Translations under genes and position numbers: made by a program | Notes under the pieces: model-generated | The model's input: the letters and a program-made list of their open reading frames with translations, nothing else | What the model was told of the DNA's origin: nothing | Database searches by the model: none | In this document: in pieces, positions 25,880-37,962 of the stretch | Layout of the letters: the number at the start of each line of letters is the position of its first letter | Position numbering within the stretch: the stretch's first letter is position 1 | Source of the DNA: Pardosa pseudoannulata | Taxonomy: Eukaryota; Arthropoda; Arachnida; Araneae; Lycosidae | Assembly (NCBI GenBank): GCA_032207245.1 | Contig: CM063500.1 | Span: forward strand, 19,205,234 to 19,269,233 | Length of the DNA stretch: 64,000 bases | Direction: 5' to 3'

Positions 25880-27765
25880 AAGCCGAGTTTTTGTACTATT
25901 TAAAACACATTGATCGCTAGATTAACTCCCTACACAAGTTTATTTTATTTTTAAGAGATCTTTTAATGACACCAGATGTAAGGAAAACCGTATGCGAAGG
26001 TATTCTTACATATTGTTTACGAAGGACGCCTTGTTTTATAATCAAAACCTGAAAAATCAGTCAGTCTTCTGACGAGTTTTAATAATGGTTTTCTTAAATC
26101 TTTATTTATTGTTTAAATATTTTGACATGTCAAGTCCTCGCGTGTTTCTGATTTTTATTCTTAAGTATCTTTTCGTGTTACTAAAGACAAAAAAACTGCA
26201 CTAAGCCAAGTTTTTCCCATTATCTATTTTGCACACATATTGATCCTAAGATTATCTCCTTACATAATTTATTTTATTTTTCAGGAATCCTTAGATAACT
26301 CAAAGGGCGAGGGAAATAGTACGCTGATAGATACAAAGGTATCTTTGCGTAGTTTTTACGAGGAATCCCATAAATACAATCAAGACCTGAGACGACGGTC
26401 AATATCCTGATGAGTTTGGATAATACTTTTCATATATATTTAATCATCTTTTAAATATTTTGACAAGGAAAGTCATAACTTATTTTCCTGTACCACATGC
26501 ATAAATAGTTTGTCATAAACCAAAAGACAAAATGGCTGCACTAAGCTAAGTTTTTCAATGTATATTGTACACACATTGACCCTAATATTATGTCCTTACA
26601 TAATTTATTTTACTTTTCAGGAATCCCTGGCTCAAAAGGCGAGAGAAATAGTATTTCGTTAGATACGAAAGTATCTTTGCGTAGTACTTACGAGGACTGT
26701 ATAGTCAAGACCGGAGATGTCGGTTAGTCTTTTTATGAGTTTGCATATTGATGAAATACTTCTTTTATATTTCCATGAAAATCAAAATCTTACAATATAT
26801 AAATTTAAACATGAACCGTCTGTAAAATCATATGGCCAGTTAAAAAACCAAAATCGATTCAGCACGAAAGTTCCCGCTCTAATACAACGCTTAATAAACC
26901 GTACCTTCGGATGATTCTGAATACCAAGTGCAGGAATAAAAGCTGCACTTGTCTCAGTACCATAGTATGCTGTTCTTCTACAGTAGCCCATACATATAAA
27001 GCGTGATTTTCAATTTAGTGCGCAGTGCGTACACATCAGAACTTCCTATGTTCGTTTGCGCGCTACGTGGTGCAGCACCTCGTACCGCACTCACTGCAGG
27101 AATACAAGCAAGCAAGTCAACATAATATTTGAATATATTATAAATAATATTTATTATATACCATATAAAAATAGGTAGACATAGGTGCAGAAAATTATTG
27201 TCCCTCATAATTTTGCCAGGGTGTGCAGTGCACACCCTGCACATATGGACCGCACGCCACTGTCTGTCATATTACCAAATGACAAAACGACTGCATTAAG
27301 CCGAGTTTTTCTACTATCTCTTTTATATACATATTGATTTTAAGATTATCTCCTTACACCATTTATTTTTATTTTTCTGGAATCCTTAGATGGCTCAAAG
27401 GACGAGGGAAATAGTATGGTATTAGATGCAAAGGTATCTTTGGGTAGTATTTAAGAGGAATCTCATGAATACAATAGAGACCTGAGATGTCGGCCAGTCT
27501 TCTGTTGAGTTTGCATAACGCTATCATATATCTTTATTCATCTTTTAAATATTTTGACAAGTCAAGTCATCACTATTTCACTCAACTACAATCTTAAATA
27601 TCCTGTCATATTACCAAATGACAAAACGACTGCATTAAGCCAAGTTTTTTCTACTATCTCTTTTATACACATATTGATCTTAAGATTATCTCCTTACACA
27701 ATTTATTTTTATTTTCCAGGGATCCTTAGATGGCGTTAGACGCCAGGAAACTCATATATCCTTAC
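25880..27765. repeat. Tandem array, five units of about 340 bp, interrupted
   Basis: Shared blocks: ACTGCATTAAGCCGAGTTTT, GATCCTAAGATTATCTCCTT, TTTATTTTATTTTTCAGGAA and TTTTAAATATTTTGACAAG. Units near 25880, 26190, 26525, 27285 and 27610. About 500 bp of unrelated sequence (26760-27262), with a hAT-like end GGACCGCACGCCACTG, separates the third and fourth units. Confidence 0.9.
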
Positions 27766-27769
27766 GCAT

Positions 27770-28320
27770 TACTTACGAGCAGGCTATGGATAGAATCGAG
27801 CCTCGAGAAGTCGCCTGCTTGCAGATTAAAATCAAGCATTAGAAAGTCCCCTTATCTAAAGTGTCAATTTTGCCAGGAAGGGTCGACAAGGTATTCATCA
27901 TTATGAAAATCTCTGCTCTCCTCCCAGCCGCCGCTAAAAGGGACGGGGAGGGGGGAAGCAATAGAAAGAGAAAGAAAAAGAAAGAAAGAAAAAATAAAGC
28001 AGCGATGAAAAGCATTTACAACGCCATATAATAACTGGCCGGGGGCTTGTCATGTTGCCCTCTTCTCCCCCCTCCCCTTCAGCAAGTAATTGCCTTGCTG
28101 GTTTGGCCATTAATCTCCATTATGATTCACACCCCTGTTGCCCTGCGCGCGGTACCACGGGCGTCCGGTTGCCCCGTCTGGTGCGAAAAATCTATTCCCA
28201 ACTCGGCCCATGATTATGAGATAATTTTTAAAGAAAAGGGAGCTGTGGAAAGAAGTAATTAAATGAGGTCGGCTAGGATTTCACGGGAGCCCCGTTCCGT
28301 CTCTCTTTATGTTTTTTTTT
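27770..28320. other. GC-balanced single-copy island between two tandem arrays
   Basis: Has purine-rich and pyrimidine-rich tracts (AGAAAGAGAAAGAAAAAG; CTTCTCCCCCCTCCCC), TGGCCATTAATCTCCATTATG and CCCTGCGCGCGG. TAAT-type homeodomain-binding cores are present (for instance 28110-28125). The 71-codon frame at 28047 has no recognisable similarity. The sharp contrast with flanking arrays suggests constraint. Confidence 0.4.
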
Positions 28321-28324
28321 CCTT

Positions 28325-31300
28325 CCCTCTTTTGTGAAAGGGCGCAAATTGGTGGCGCGTAATGCGTTATTGAGACTGACGTCGAATCTTGTTGAGAGAA
28401 TAGATGGTGTGGAAGGGCATGTTACAGTAGATTATCTCCAAGCAAAACAAGCCTATGACTTACCACAAACTTGGAGGAGATCAGAAATGTGGGAATTCTG
28501 ATCCCCTTTAATAAAAACTTCTAGAATACACTACAATAAACTTCTATTCTATCTTCTATAATATTGAAGATGATTTCTGCATATTGTATATATTGTTAAG
28601 CTATATACAGTAGTACCTAGATCTAAAATTCTCGTATCATTCGTTTTCCCGCATTGATCATTCTATTAATTTGGTTCCAAATTTGTTCCTATAAGAACAG
28701 TTTTATTTTTTTCTCCTTTCTTTTTCTTTTTAATCATATCTATCGTGGAAATTTCGGTTTCGTCATTTCGTTTACTCGAATGTATCTTTTGTTTTTAAGT
28801 TTTGTGAAAGGGGGTTAAATTGGTGGCGCGTAATGCGTTATTGTGACTAACGTCGAATCTTGTTGAGAGAATAGATGGTATGGAAGGGCATGTTACAGTA
28901 GATTATCTCCAAGCAAAACAAGCCTATGTCTTACCACAACCTCGGAGCGGATCGGAAATGTATAAATTCTGTTACCCTTTTATAAAAACTTCTAGAATAC
29001 ACTACAATAAACTTCTATTCTATCTTCTATGATATTGAAAATGATTTCTGCATATTTGTTACCAAATACACGGATACCATTCCTTGTAATTAAACTTTTA
29101 ATCATAATTTAATCTTTTGACACTAAGCAAGTGTGTTTAAGTTAAGTGGGTTAAGTTGGTTTCTATTAAATTTCAATCTGATAAAGGTTAACATAAATCA
29201 CGGGAATTTAACTATTTTTAATCTTGGTTACTTAATCTTGCTTTATTCTTCATGTCTGAAGCCCATCTGAGAGCAGTTTAGTTAGTAATTTGAAATGTTT
29301 TTGTGTGCTCCGTCGTCTTTTTTTCTTCATATGAATAACTGTAAAGTTTACGAAGTCAAGAAGGAGTATAAAATGGGGCACTTTACGTTCAGCTTTTGCA
29401 TTTTGTTGCCTGTTGTTCGTTGTGTTTTTGCTTCGTCGATATAGTTTTTTTTGCATCGGTAAATTACATAAATTAGCCACTTGCCAGAATGTTTAATTTG
29501 CAACTTAGTTTTGTATTATCGGTAAACTGTTTTGGATGCTCTGTTTAACTGTTTTTTATTTACGTTGTTTTGAGAAAGAAAAAAAATAAACTTTGATGTT
29601 TTTATATTTTTGTGTAACTTTGTTAAAAAACTCAGTCTTCAGTTTGGCCATGCTACTGTGCTAAACATCAGTGGATACTGTCCAAACAATATTGTATATA
29701 TAGTCAATCTATATATGGGTGTGTCAAGACAATAGAAAATATATCTAAAATTCCCGCAACATTCGATTCATTTGGATCTAAATTTGGTCCCATAAGAACA
29801 TTGTTATTTTTTTTCGCATTTGTTTTGGTTTTTTTTAACATCTATCGTAAAATTTCGGTTTCTCGAACGTATCATTTGTTTTTAAATTTTATGAAAGGGC
29901 GTAAATTGGGGGCGCGTAATGCGTTATTGAGATCGACGTCGAATCTTGTTGAGAGAATAAATGATGTGGAAGGGCATGTTACAGTAGATTATCGCCATCG
30001 AGCAAAACAAGCCTGTGACTTACCACAACCTCGGAGCGGATCAGAAATGTGTGAATTCTGATACCCTTTTAATAAAAACTTCTAGAACACTACAATAAAC
30101 TTTTATTCTATCTTATGTAATATTGAAAATGATTTCTGCATATTATGTGTAGTCAAACTGTATATGGGTGTCTCAACACAGTGGAACCTAGATCTAAAAT
30201 TCTCGTATCATTCGCTTTTCCGCATTAATCATTCGATTAATTTGTTTTTTAATTTGTTCCTATAGGAACAATGTTATTTTTTCCCCATTTATTTTTCGTT
30301 TTTTCCCATCTATTTTGAAAATTTATGTCTTGTCATTTCATTTTCTCGAATGTATCGTTTGTTTTTAAGTTTTTTGAAAGGGCACAAATGTGGCGCGTAA
30401 TGCGTTATTGAGCCTGACGTCGAATCTTGTTGAGAGAATATATGGTGTGGAAGGGCATGTTACAGTAGATTATCTCCAAGGAAAACAAGCCTATGACTAA
30501 CCACAAACTTGGAGGCAATCAGAAATGTGGGAGTTCTTTTCCCTTTTAATAAAAACTTCTAGAATACACTACAATAAACTTCTATTCTATCTTCTGTAAT
30601 ATTGAAAAAGATTTCTGCATATTGTATATATAGTCAAGCTATATATGGGTCTGTCAAGACAGTAGAACCTAGATCTAAAATTCCCGAATCATTCGATTCA
30701 TTTGGATCTAAATTTTTTTCTATAGGAACAATGTTATTTTTTTCGCATTTGTTTTGCTTTTATTCACATCTATCATAAAATTTCGGTTTTGTCATTTCGT
30801 TTTCTCGAATGTATCGTTAATGTATCGTTTGTTTTTAAGTTTTGTGAAAGGGTGCAAATTGGTGGCACGTAATGCGTTATTGAGACTGACGTTGAATCTT
30901 GTTGAGAGTATAGATGGTGAGCACCAGCATGTTACAGTAGATTATCTCCATCGAACAAAACAAGCCTATGACTTACCACAACCTTGAAGCGGATCGGAAA
31001 TGTGTGAATTCTGATTCCCTTTAACAAATGCTTCTAGACTGCACTACAATAAACTTCTATTCTACCTTTTGTAATATTGAAAATGGTTTCTGCATATTAT
31101 ATATCAAGCTGAATGTTATATAAAGGTGTGTCTACACAGTAGAACCTAGATCTAAAATTTCCGTTCATTCGTTTTCCCGCATTGATCATTTGATTCATTT
31201 GGATATAAATTTGTTCATATAGGAACAATGTTTTCTTTTTCTTTTTTTCCTTTTGTTTTGCTGATTTTCACATCATAAATATTTCGGTTTCATCATTTAA

Positions 31301-31330
31301 TTTTCTCGAATGCATCGTTTGTTTTTTAAA
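28325..31330. repeat. Tandem array, five units of about 480 bp with a well-conserved core
   Basis: The core GGCGCGTAATGCGTTATTGA, then CGAATCTTGTTGAGAGAATA and GGCATGTTACAGTAGATTAT, begins near 28334, 28806, 29891, 30373 and 30844. AT-rich linkers with CTTCTAGAATACACTACAAT lie between. An insertion of about 600 bp at 29050-29640 separates units two and three. In units one, three and five the core is open for 48-57 codons in the same frame; units two and four are broken. Confidence 0.92.
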
Positions 31331-31845
31331 TTTAGAAGGTATGAGAAACTAGTTATTTTGTGTTGATAAGATAATCGTTAAACTTGAGGACGGCCCACAG
31401 ATTTCTAGCTCATCAAGAGTTTTTTCTTAGACCATCATTTTTTTTTAAATGTAGCTGACGACTTGAGTGAAAGTTATCATTTCTTTGATTGAATTCTCGA
31501 AAAATTTTCGACCAGACCAGTTTGATGGGGGTATTTTAAGTTGTACAGGCTTGAGGGCGATACTGTATACCGTATGCATAATTGAAAGGGCCGTATTTCA
31601 GTTTTTGGCGAACTTTCGTAAAATTTTGGGAGAAGAACATAGATACAAACATGAAATAATATGTTTAGTTTAATTAGAAACAAAGGTTTAGTTAATTTAA
31701 TTTTTTAAAAGATTTGAAAATTCTGTATTAAAAAACATTTCGGGCCGCACTTTCCTCATTGGCCAACTTTCGGAGGACATAAACAAGTTTGAAATTATAT
31801 GCATAACTTAATCAACATTATGTATTAACCATTTTAATTCCTTTA

Positions 31846-33883
31846 GGGCCGGTCTCATCAAAGTCGTTTAACGGCTATCCGGGATTAACTCATGGTGTCA
31901 ACCAATGGTGGAACCAAATTCTCTGTCTAAACTCAGATTAATCGCGGTTATCCGTTAAGGTATCCGTCTACGTTGGGAGAACTTTTTTCTTTAAACGTAG
32001 AAACTAGTTCATGTTTTTACATTTTTAGATTTATTTTTTATATTATCATAGATAATTGCACTTAAAAAAATTATTCCTGGAGAAGTTTTTATAAAATTTC
32101 TAATAAATGAAGAAAATTTAGTAAAAAATCGGGTTTTTTCAAAAGGTCTAATTTTTTAATAAATTAAATTATTTCAATATTTTTTGATGCAACACATTTC
32201 TTATACACTGGACTAGTGAATCACCTAAAATCTTTGCTTAATTTACATTTGGTAAAAAATTTTGGTCCTTCAAAATCAGACACATTGAATTTTTAACGAA
32301 TTTTCGTTACCTTTATGAGTGTAACATCATTAAAAATTATCCACATTTAAAGTTTTTATTTCATTCACTAGTAAATACTATCAAAAGCATTCATAATAAT
32401 TTTAAACAAAATATTTTAAGAGCTTTTTGAGAAATAACATTTTAAGTATCAACATTTTATTACCGTTAAAATACCGTTCTGAGAAAAACGCATTTGAAGT
32501 TTATGAAAGCAACTTTAACTGTTAAAAAATTAAAATACGTGGTTAAAATTCTCTACATTTTCTTGCTTCAAAACTTTCTAATTGCCAAGTTGCTAATTAA
32601 TAAAAATACTACAAAAATGTTTAATCTTCATGAAAATTTAAAAAGTTTTGTCCAAAAAATGCCCTTTAAAAGGCTTTAAATTCACAACTTTCGGTTCCGA
32701 AGTAGCTACTTCCGTTTTGTTTTGACAGCTGCCACTCATGTTTAAACAGCTGTAACTTTTCTTTAAAATGCCGCACAGACAAAGCTAAAACAGATTTAAA
32801 AGCCTAAAAGTTGAAATTTTACAATAGAGAAATTTAAAAAAAATATGATTTCTGCCAAAAAAAATGACGTTTTCAACGCAGACGGATACCTTAACGTTGG
32901 TGCGTGTTTATTTTATCAAAATAGGTTCAAAAATTGCGTATTTTTTATTAACATTTCAACTATTTAAATTTTAGAGTTAAAAATACTTAAAAAATATTTT
33001 TTTAAAAGAGTTTTTTATATAAATTTGGTAAAAAATATGAAAACTGAAATTGTAGAATAATGATATAAAAGCTTATTTTCAAAATTAATCTTGGAAATAT
33101 AATTTTTTTATAAAATAAAAAGCAAAACGTTTATACTAATTAAAAATGCAAAAGACTTAAAAATTTATTAAATGAAGTCTTGTATGATAAAAACATTCAA
33201 AATTAACCTCAATCTTTGCACCAAATTAATTTTTTCAAATTTTCGTTCTACTATCAGTTTTTTTAAAACAGACATACACACTATCATGAGTTCTTTCTTC
33301 ATATTTGTATATAGCTAGTAAATTGATAGTAAATGTCTATTTTCTCTGTACTGTTGATCTCTTTTACTATTATGCAAATAATCTCGTCAAAATGAAGTTC
33401 AAAATAGTTCAAAAAGTTGCATTATTATAAAATATAGTCCGGGATTAGATAAAATGAAAATATATTTGCTTATCAATTTTGCTAATGTCGAACATTTTAA
33501 AAAATAAATTTTCAGATTCATACTATCCGAGATAAAATTCTCATCTTTCGCTAAAACTATCTTCAATATACTTGAAATAATAGTAAATTATCAGTGGTGA
33601 AAAACTCAGGAGTTGTTATTTTACTTGAGAAAAAGTTTTCAGACATCTTTTATAACAGCGCGTAAAATGCTAAAAAAATTTTTCTATATTTCGCAGAAAT
33701 GTGACATAGCCATTGTTTAAACTAAATAAACAATTAAATCATAGTAAAGAAAACGAAAGAAAAACAGAAAAAATATTGCACTTAAATAGATTAAAATGCA
33801 TGCTGAAATCTTGCGCAAATTGTTACATCTATGTTTCCGTGGAAATCGCGGAATACCTTAAACGACTTTGGTGAGATCGACGC
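31846..33883. mobile_element. PIF/Harbinger-like element inserted in a minisatellite unit and carrying a nested TTAA element
   Basis: The left end GGGCCGGTCTCATCAAAGTC and the right end AAACGACTTTGGTGAGATCG are inverted relatives. The flanks are TTA and TAA. The small 121-bp element at 60195 has the same left end. The repeat units on each side (31715-31845 and 33884-34040) join as in the uninterrupted unit near 31575-31700. About 1.1 kb remains once the nested 31959-32890 element is subtracted. No transposase recognised. Confidence 0.7.
31959..32890. mobile_element. TTAA-flanked element nested in the Harbinger-like element
   Basis: Inverted ends GGTATCCGTCTACGTTG and CAACGCAGACGGATACC match at 16 of 17 positions, with TTAA on both sides (31955-31958, 32891-32894). 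932 bp, AT-rich; a 61-codon frame at 32494-32679 has no recognisable similarity. Confidence 0.9.
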
Positions 33884-34040
33884 TAAAACAATTGGAAACT
33901 TGCTTTGAAAAACGCTGTGGGCCGCAGTTAAATTATTGGTCAACTTTCGTAAAATTTTGCCTGGAAGATAGAGATACCAGCTTGAAATAATATGCATAGT
34001 TTAATTAACCCTAAGGTTTAGTCATTTTAATTACTTAAAA

Positions 34041-35814
34041 CAGATGGAAGCAGTAAGGAAATAATGTTTAACCTTTTATTTGGAAAAAAAATAAATAAAC
34101 ATTCTGAATTGAAACAAATACTGAAATAGGAATGTTTGAGTGTTGCTAGCACTCAAAAAACATTTTTTTCATAAAGTGTGACTAGTTTATGAGAATAAAT
34201 ATTAATAATTATATTGAAATCATAATATTTCTTTAACACTTTATTTTTTATAAAGTTTGTATGGCACAGCATACAATACCAAATTAAGGGTTAAGCAGCA
34301 AATGAAAATAGAAAAATAGGTTTTTATTTTAATTTTAGCACAGATAATTAAAGTTCATTTAATGCTGTTTCATAAAAGAGTGAAAGTCTGCATATGCAAA
34401 AAGTATTATATTCAATATAAATATGAAAATACAAAATAAAATTGAGAGAGAGAAGGTATTAAAGATATATTGCTTCGGGAAGATAAAATATTTTAAACTC
34501 AAATAATTTCAATTTTAATTTCTAAATTCTGAATAAATTTGACTTAAAAAAAGTTTATTTAACATATTCACTTACTATTGAAATAATTCTTTTGCTCTTT
34601 TAAGTCTCAAAATATTTCACCATAAATGGACTTTCTAGCGATATTCATATTCAAAATTTCAGATCTAGCGAAAAACTCATCGTTGTTTTAAGACTTAAAA
34701 TAGTTGAAAGCAATTTTCTACCTTTTTACTCTGAATAATCCATAAAAGTAAAAATTATCATACTCATTCCTTCGTGAAAGTGCATATTTTCCAAAGATTC
34801 ACAGCAGTAAAAGTAGAAAATCACTCTGAAAGAAATGCTCCAGATGATTAAAAAAGGAATTTAACTACGGAGTTATGCCACAATAGTTGCTCAATATGGG
34901 AGTGAAAAAGTTTTTCACTTTTTACACATGGGATTTTCACAACGTTACCAAAACATGTTTTTAAAATTACAAAGAATTTTTAAAGCAATATCTGAATCCT
35001 GAGCAAATTTAAACTGATTATTTCTATGCTGATTGATTGCTTTAGAAGAAATATATAAATTTCAAATAAGTTTAAAGACCGGTTACATCTAAACTCTTTA
35101 GAAATATCTCAATTTCTGATAGTCAAATGTAATTGCATCTAATTAAAGGAGCCCAAAATTTCGATTAAAATATACAAATTATTATATAATTTTAAACATT
35201 TGACAGTCCCCATATGAAAGAATAATTATATGATGTACAACAAATGTAAAGCTTTAAATTTCATACATCTAACTGTAAACTATAACTAATTTTAAAACAC
35301 TACACCAAACTATTTTTTGCTTAAAATACAGTTTTTTGTGTATCACAAGTGATATACAAGCGTATAAATCATTAGATGTGTACATCATAAGTGATGTACA
35401 GGATATGCAAAAGGTTAAGTATAGCTATTATTATATTACAATGATTAATCATGTTATTATAGATATTAATAATTTAGCTAATTAATGTAAATTATTTCAT
35501 GCTTTGTTTCTATAATATATACATGTATGTGTGTGTATGTATATGTACAATCTAGTTTTAACCTAACTGACTTAGTTATAATTATATTCTAAAATAAGTT
35601 TCTGGTGATTCTTTACTTAATAATGACAGTTGGTGAAAATTAATTTTAAGTATAGAATGCGATATTCCTGAAAATTATTTTTAAGTATAGAATGGGGTAT
35701 ACGTTTTATGATAATGAGTTGTTTTATTTTTAAAAATACTTATATTGTAAGTTCAATGCAATCTTTATTTGGACACCTGAATTACTAAGACAGAAAGCTA
35801 AGTACGAAGCTGTT
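34041..35814. other. Unique AT-rich sequence, nothing recognised
   Basis: Only a palindromic ATCACAAGTGATATACA/TCATAAGTGATGTACA pair near 35343-35400 stands out. Confidence 0.45.
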
Positions 35815-36295
35815 ATATTACGTAAATAATTTTCTTTTATATTCGGATTAAATAATAGATTAGGTACATATGTAATAGTTTTAAATTTAATCATCGATTA
35901 TTTTTGTTGCAATGAAAATTTTATCCCCGGTGTTAACAAAAAATTCTATCTACCTCCAAGGTGTAGTAGAAATTATACTGTCATTCCTTTACTTCCATTA
36001 ATTACTGTGGGAAAAAAAGGAAGAACTTAATGATAATTTCGACGTAGCTAAGAAAACTTTGAATTATCTTCCTAAATGAATTCAACGTGATTCTGAACTG
36101 CATTCACTGTATTGGGAAACTTTAGAGGAATATGAAAATAAACAAATTATTGAAGGTGTACCAGATAATTCTCAGCCAAAAAACAAACCATTTTTTTTTA
36201 TCTGCCTTATAGGGTACATTACAATTCTGGAAAATTGAAAAATTTACTGATCCCATAATATGACGGATTATATGCTAGTTACATATATAAAGATG
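35815..36295 (+). pseudogene. BEL/Pao-like retrotransposon pol fragment (relic)
   Basis: The plus strand around 36040-36190 reads DNFDVAKKTLNYLPK, a stop, IQRDSELHSLYWETLEEYEN, then KQIIEGVPDNSQPKNKPFF. This resembles the start of the BEL/Pao reverse transcriptase (family pattern: PKRxxxDxxxxxxYxxxxxEYxxxxxIExVP). The conserved catalytic YxDD region is absent. Copies of the same sequence lie on the other strand at 18871 and 62905. Assignment to BEL/Pao is from pattern memory and moderate. Confidence 0.55.
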
Positions 36296-36870
36296 TGTGT
36301 GTGTAGACACATATGAAGAAACAGAACAAAATTATTTTCTCTATATTTATTAACATAACACTGATAATTTACAAAGGCAATTAGACAATAATTCTTTAAA
36401 TCACAATATAAAATAGCATTTTTTGTGGACCTATCGAGAGAACGATTGTCTATTTATTTGCAAACATGATTTATGTACAATTCCCTACAGTAAAAGCGAA
36501 TAAATCGTACTGATTATGGTATCTGATATCTAACAATTTCAGAAGCAATATATACAAGAAGATGAACACAAATACAATAACATCAAATATAAATTATGAG
36601 TAATTTTTTAGAAAGACGACGATATCGGGATTAATTTTAAAACTAGAGCAGCATATGAGAAAGATGCAATTTTATGAAATTTGTACAAATAGCACCTCAA
36701 TGAAATAAGTTTCAGTATTATATTATTATGTTATTAAGTAAGTATATCTCTCAAATTGTCTCAAAATTGATTCATTAGGGAACCATATCATGGTCATGTA
36801 AAATTCAAATCAGAGAATTCGGCGTAAATTACATATTTAAGGCATGAGATAATTTCAGTTTCTATTTTAA

Positions 36871-37715
36871 TACATTGTATGCGGGACACGTACTAGTACG
36901 TTTTCTGACGATTGATACTTGAGCGCGGGTCATGTACTAGTATGGGTTAGTGCAGTGGTCGGCAAAGTGCGGCTCCAGAGTCGCATGTGGCTCTTTTGCT
37001 CCGTAAGTGCGGCTCTGGCACAAATATCCACTGAAGGCGCAATATTTTCATTTTAAAAAAGAATTGGTAAGAAAAAAATTACATCCGATTTTGATAAATT
37101 AAAATTCTTTCATAAATCGAGAACATATATAATTTTTGTTTAAGTTAAAATATAGGTAATTAAAATTTTATATTGTTGTAAAATTACGTAACGAACATCG
37201 AGCTTAATTTTATTAGTTTTCTTAAAACTAAAATTAAAAACAACAACCTACAAACCTGACTTACTCAAACTTTCCAAGGAGATGCAAGCACATTGTTCGC
37301 ATTAATAAATATTTATTAAGTATGACATTCAGTTTTGTACTACTTATTCAGTGTAATAAAAGTTTACTAAACAAGGAGATTTGGCTTCCAATTTTTTTTT
37401 TAAATTGTTGTAATGTTCATATTTGGCTCTTTAGCTGCAAAGTTTGCCGACCACTGGGTTAGTGTAACAATATGGTTTGTTTGTGGGTACAAAAATAACG
37501 GTATATACAGGAAAACGAAGCCGAATGTTCTTGTCTACTACATAGATTTTGTAAAAATTTAGTCAAATGAAAACTACTTTTTACATCAGTCGATGCGACT
37601 GATGTAAAATTAAATAATTTTAGATCTATCGAGATTTAACTGAATAAATAAATTTACGCGCAAAACGCCCGCTCCCGGTACAATTCCACTGCGAAATGTA
37701 CCCGCACACAATGTG
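36871..37715. mobile_element. TTAA-flanked element with CACATTGT ends, interrupted by a hAT MITE
   Basis: Left TTAA (36867-36870) then TACATTGTATGCGGGAC; right CCCGCACACAATGTG then TTAA (37716-37719). Without the 504-bp hAT insertion and its duplicated octamer, about 333 bp remain. The copy at 42674-43195 is the same element in the opposite orientation, sharing ACGAAGCCGAATGTTCTTGT and CGACTGATGTAAAA. ACTAGTAC palindromes lie near the left end. Confidence 0.88.
36953..37456. mobile_element. Non-autonomous hAT element inserted in a TTAA element
   Basis: Ends are CAGTGGTCGGCAAAGTGC at the left and GCAAAGTTTGCCGACCACTG at the right, flanked by identical octamers GGTTAGTG (36945-36952 and 37457-37464). 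There is no transposase coding. Subterminal GTGCGGCTC and TGTGGCTCTTTTGC repeats are present. A second, hAT-free copy of the host element at 42674-43195 (opposite orientation) shows the uninterrupted sequence at this point. The terminal CAGTGGTCGGCAAA recalls widely transferred Charlie-like hATs; that link is from memory. Confidence 0.93.
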
Positions 37716-37962
37716 TTAATAGAGGAATGTATTTTCAATAATTCTGTACTAATGTTTTACGATTTGTGTATTATTTTTGTATCAAGTTAAATGTTTGTAA
37801 TGTTAAGTTATAAATAAAATATGAGGATGCTGGTTAATGAATTCACATAGAGCTTTTAAAAAATGAATATTGCAAAAATAATTTAATTTTTTATCGTCTC
37901 GGCGGCAATTTATTTTTACAACTAACAATTCATCAAGTCGGGATACTGATTATATCATTTAA

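Larger units (their letters stand above)
31560..34040. repeat. Short tandem repeat of about 130-155 bp, split by an insertion
   Basis: Units at about 31575-31700, 31735-31845 and 33900-34035 share GGGCCGCA/GTA, CAACTTTCGTAAAATTTTG, TTGAAATAATATGCATAG and TTTTAATTACTT. The third unit is displaced by the 2-kb element at 31846-33883. Confidence 0.8.

Noticed and set aside
26978..27262. Complete hAT MITE inside the 340-bp array
   Set aside because: The right end GGACCGCACGCCACTG fits a hAT terminus, but the left end and an 8-bp duplication could not be established.
29250..29480. 76-codon minus frame in the insertion between array units
   Set aside because: No domain pattern or start/splice context; it could be a mobile-element remnant but I cannot support that.
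32494..32679. 61-codon frame inside the nested TTAA element
   Set aside because: Lys/Asn/Leu-rich composition of AT-rich DNA and no resemblance to a piggyBac transposase.
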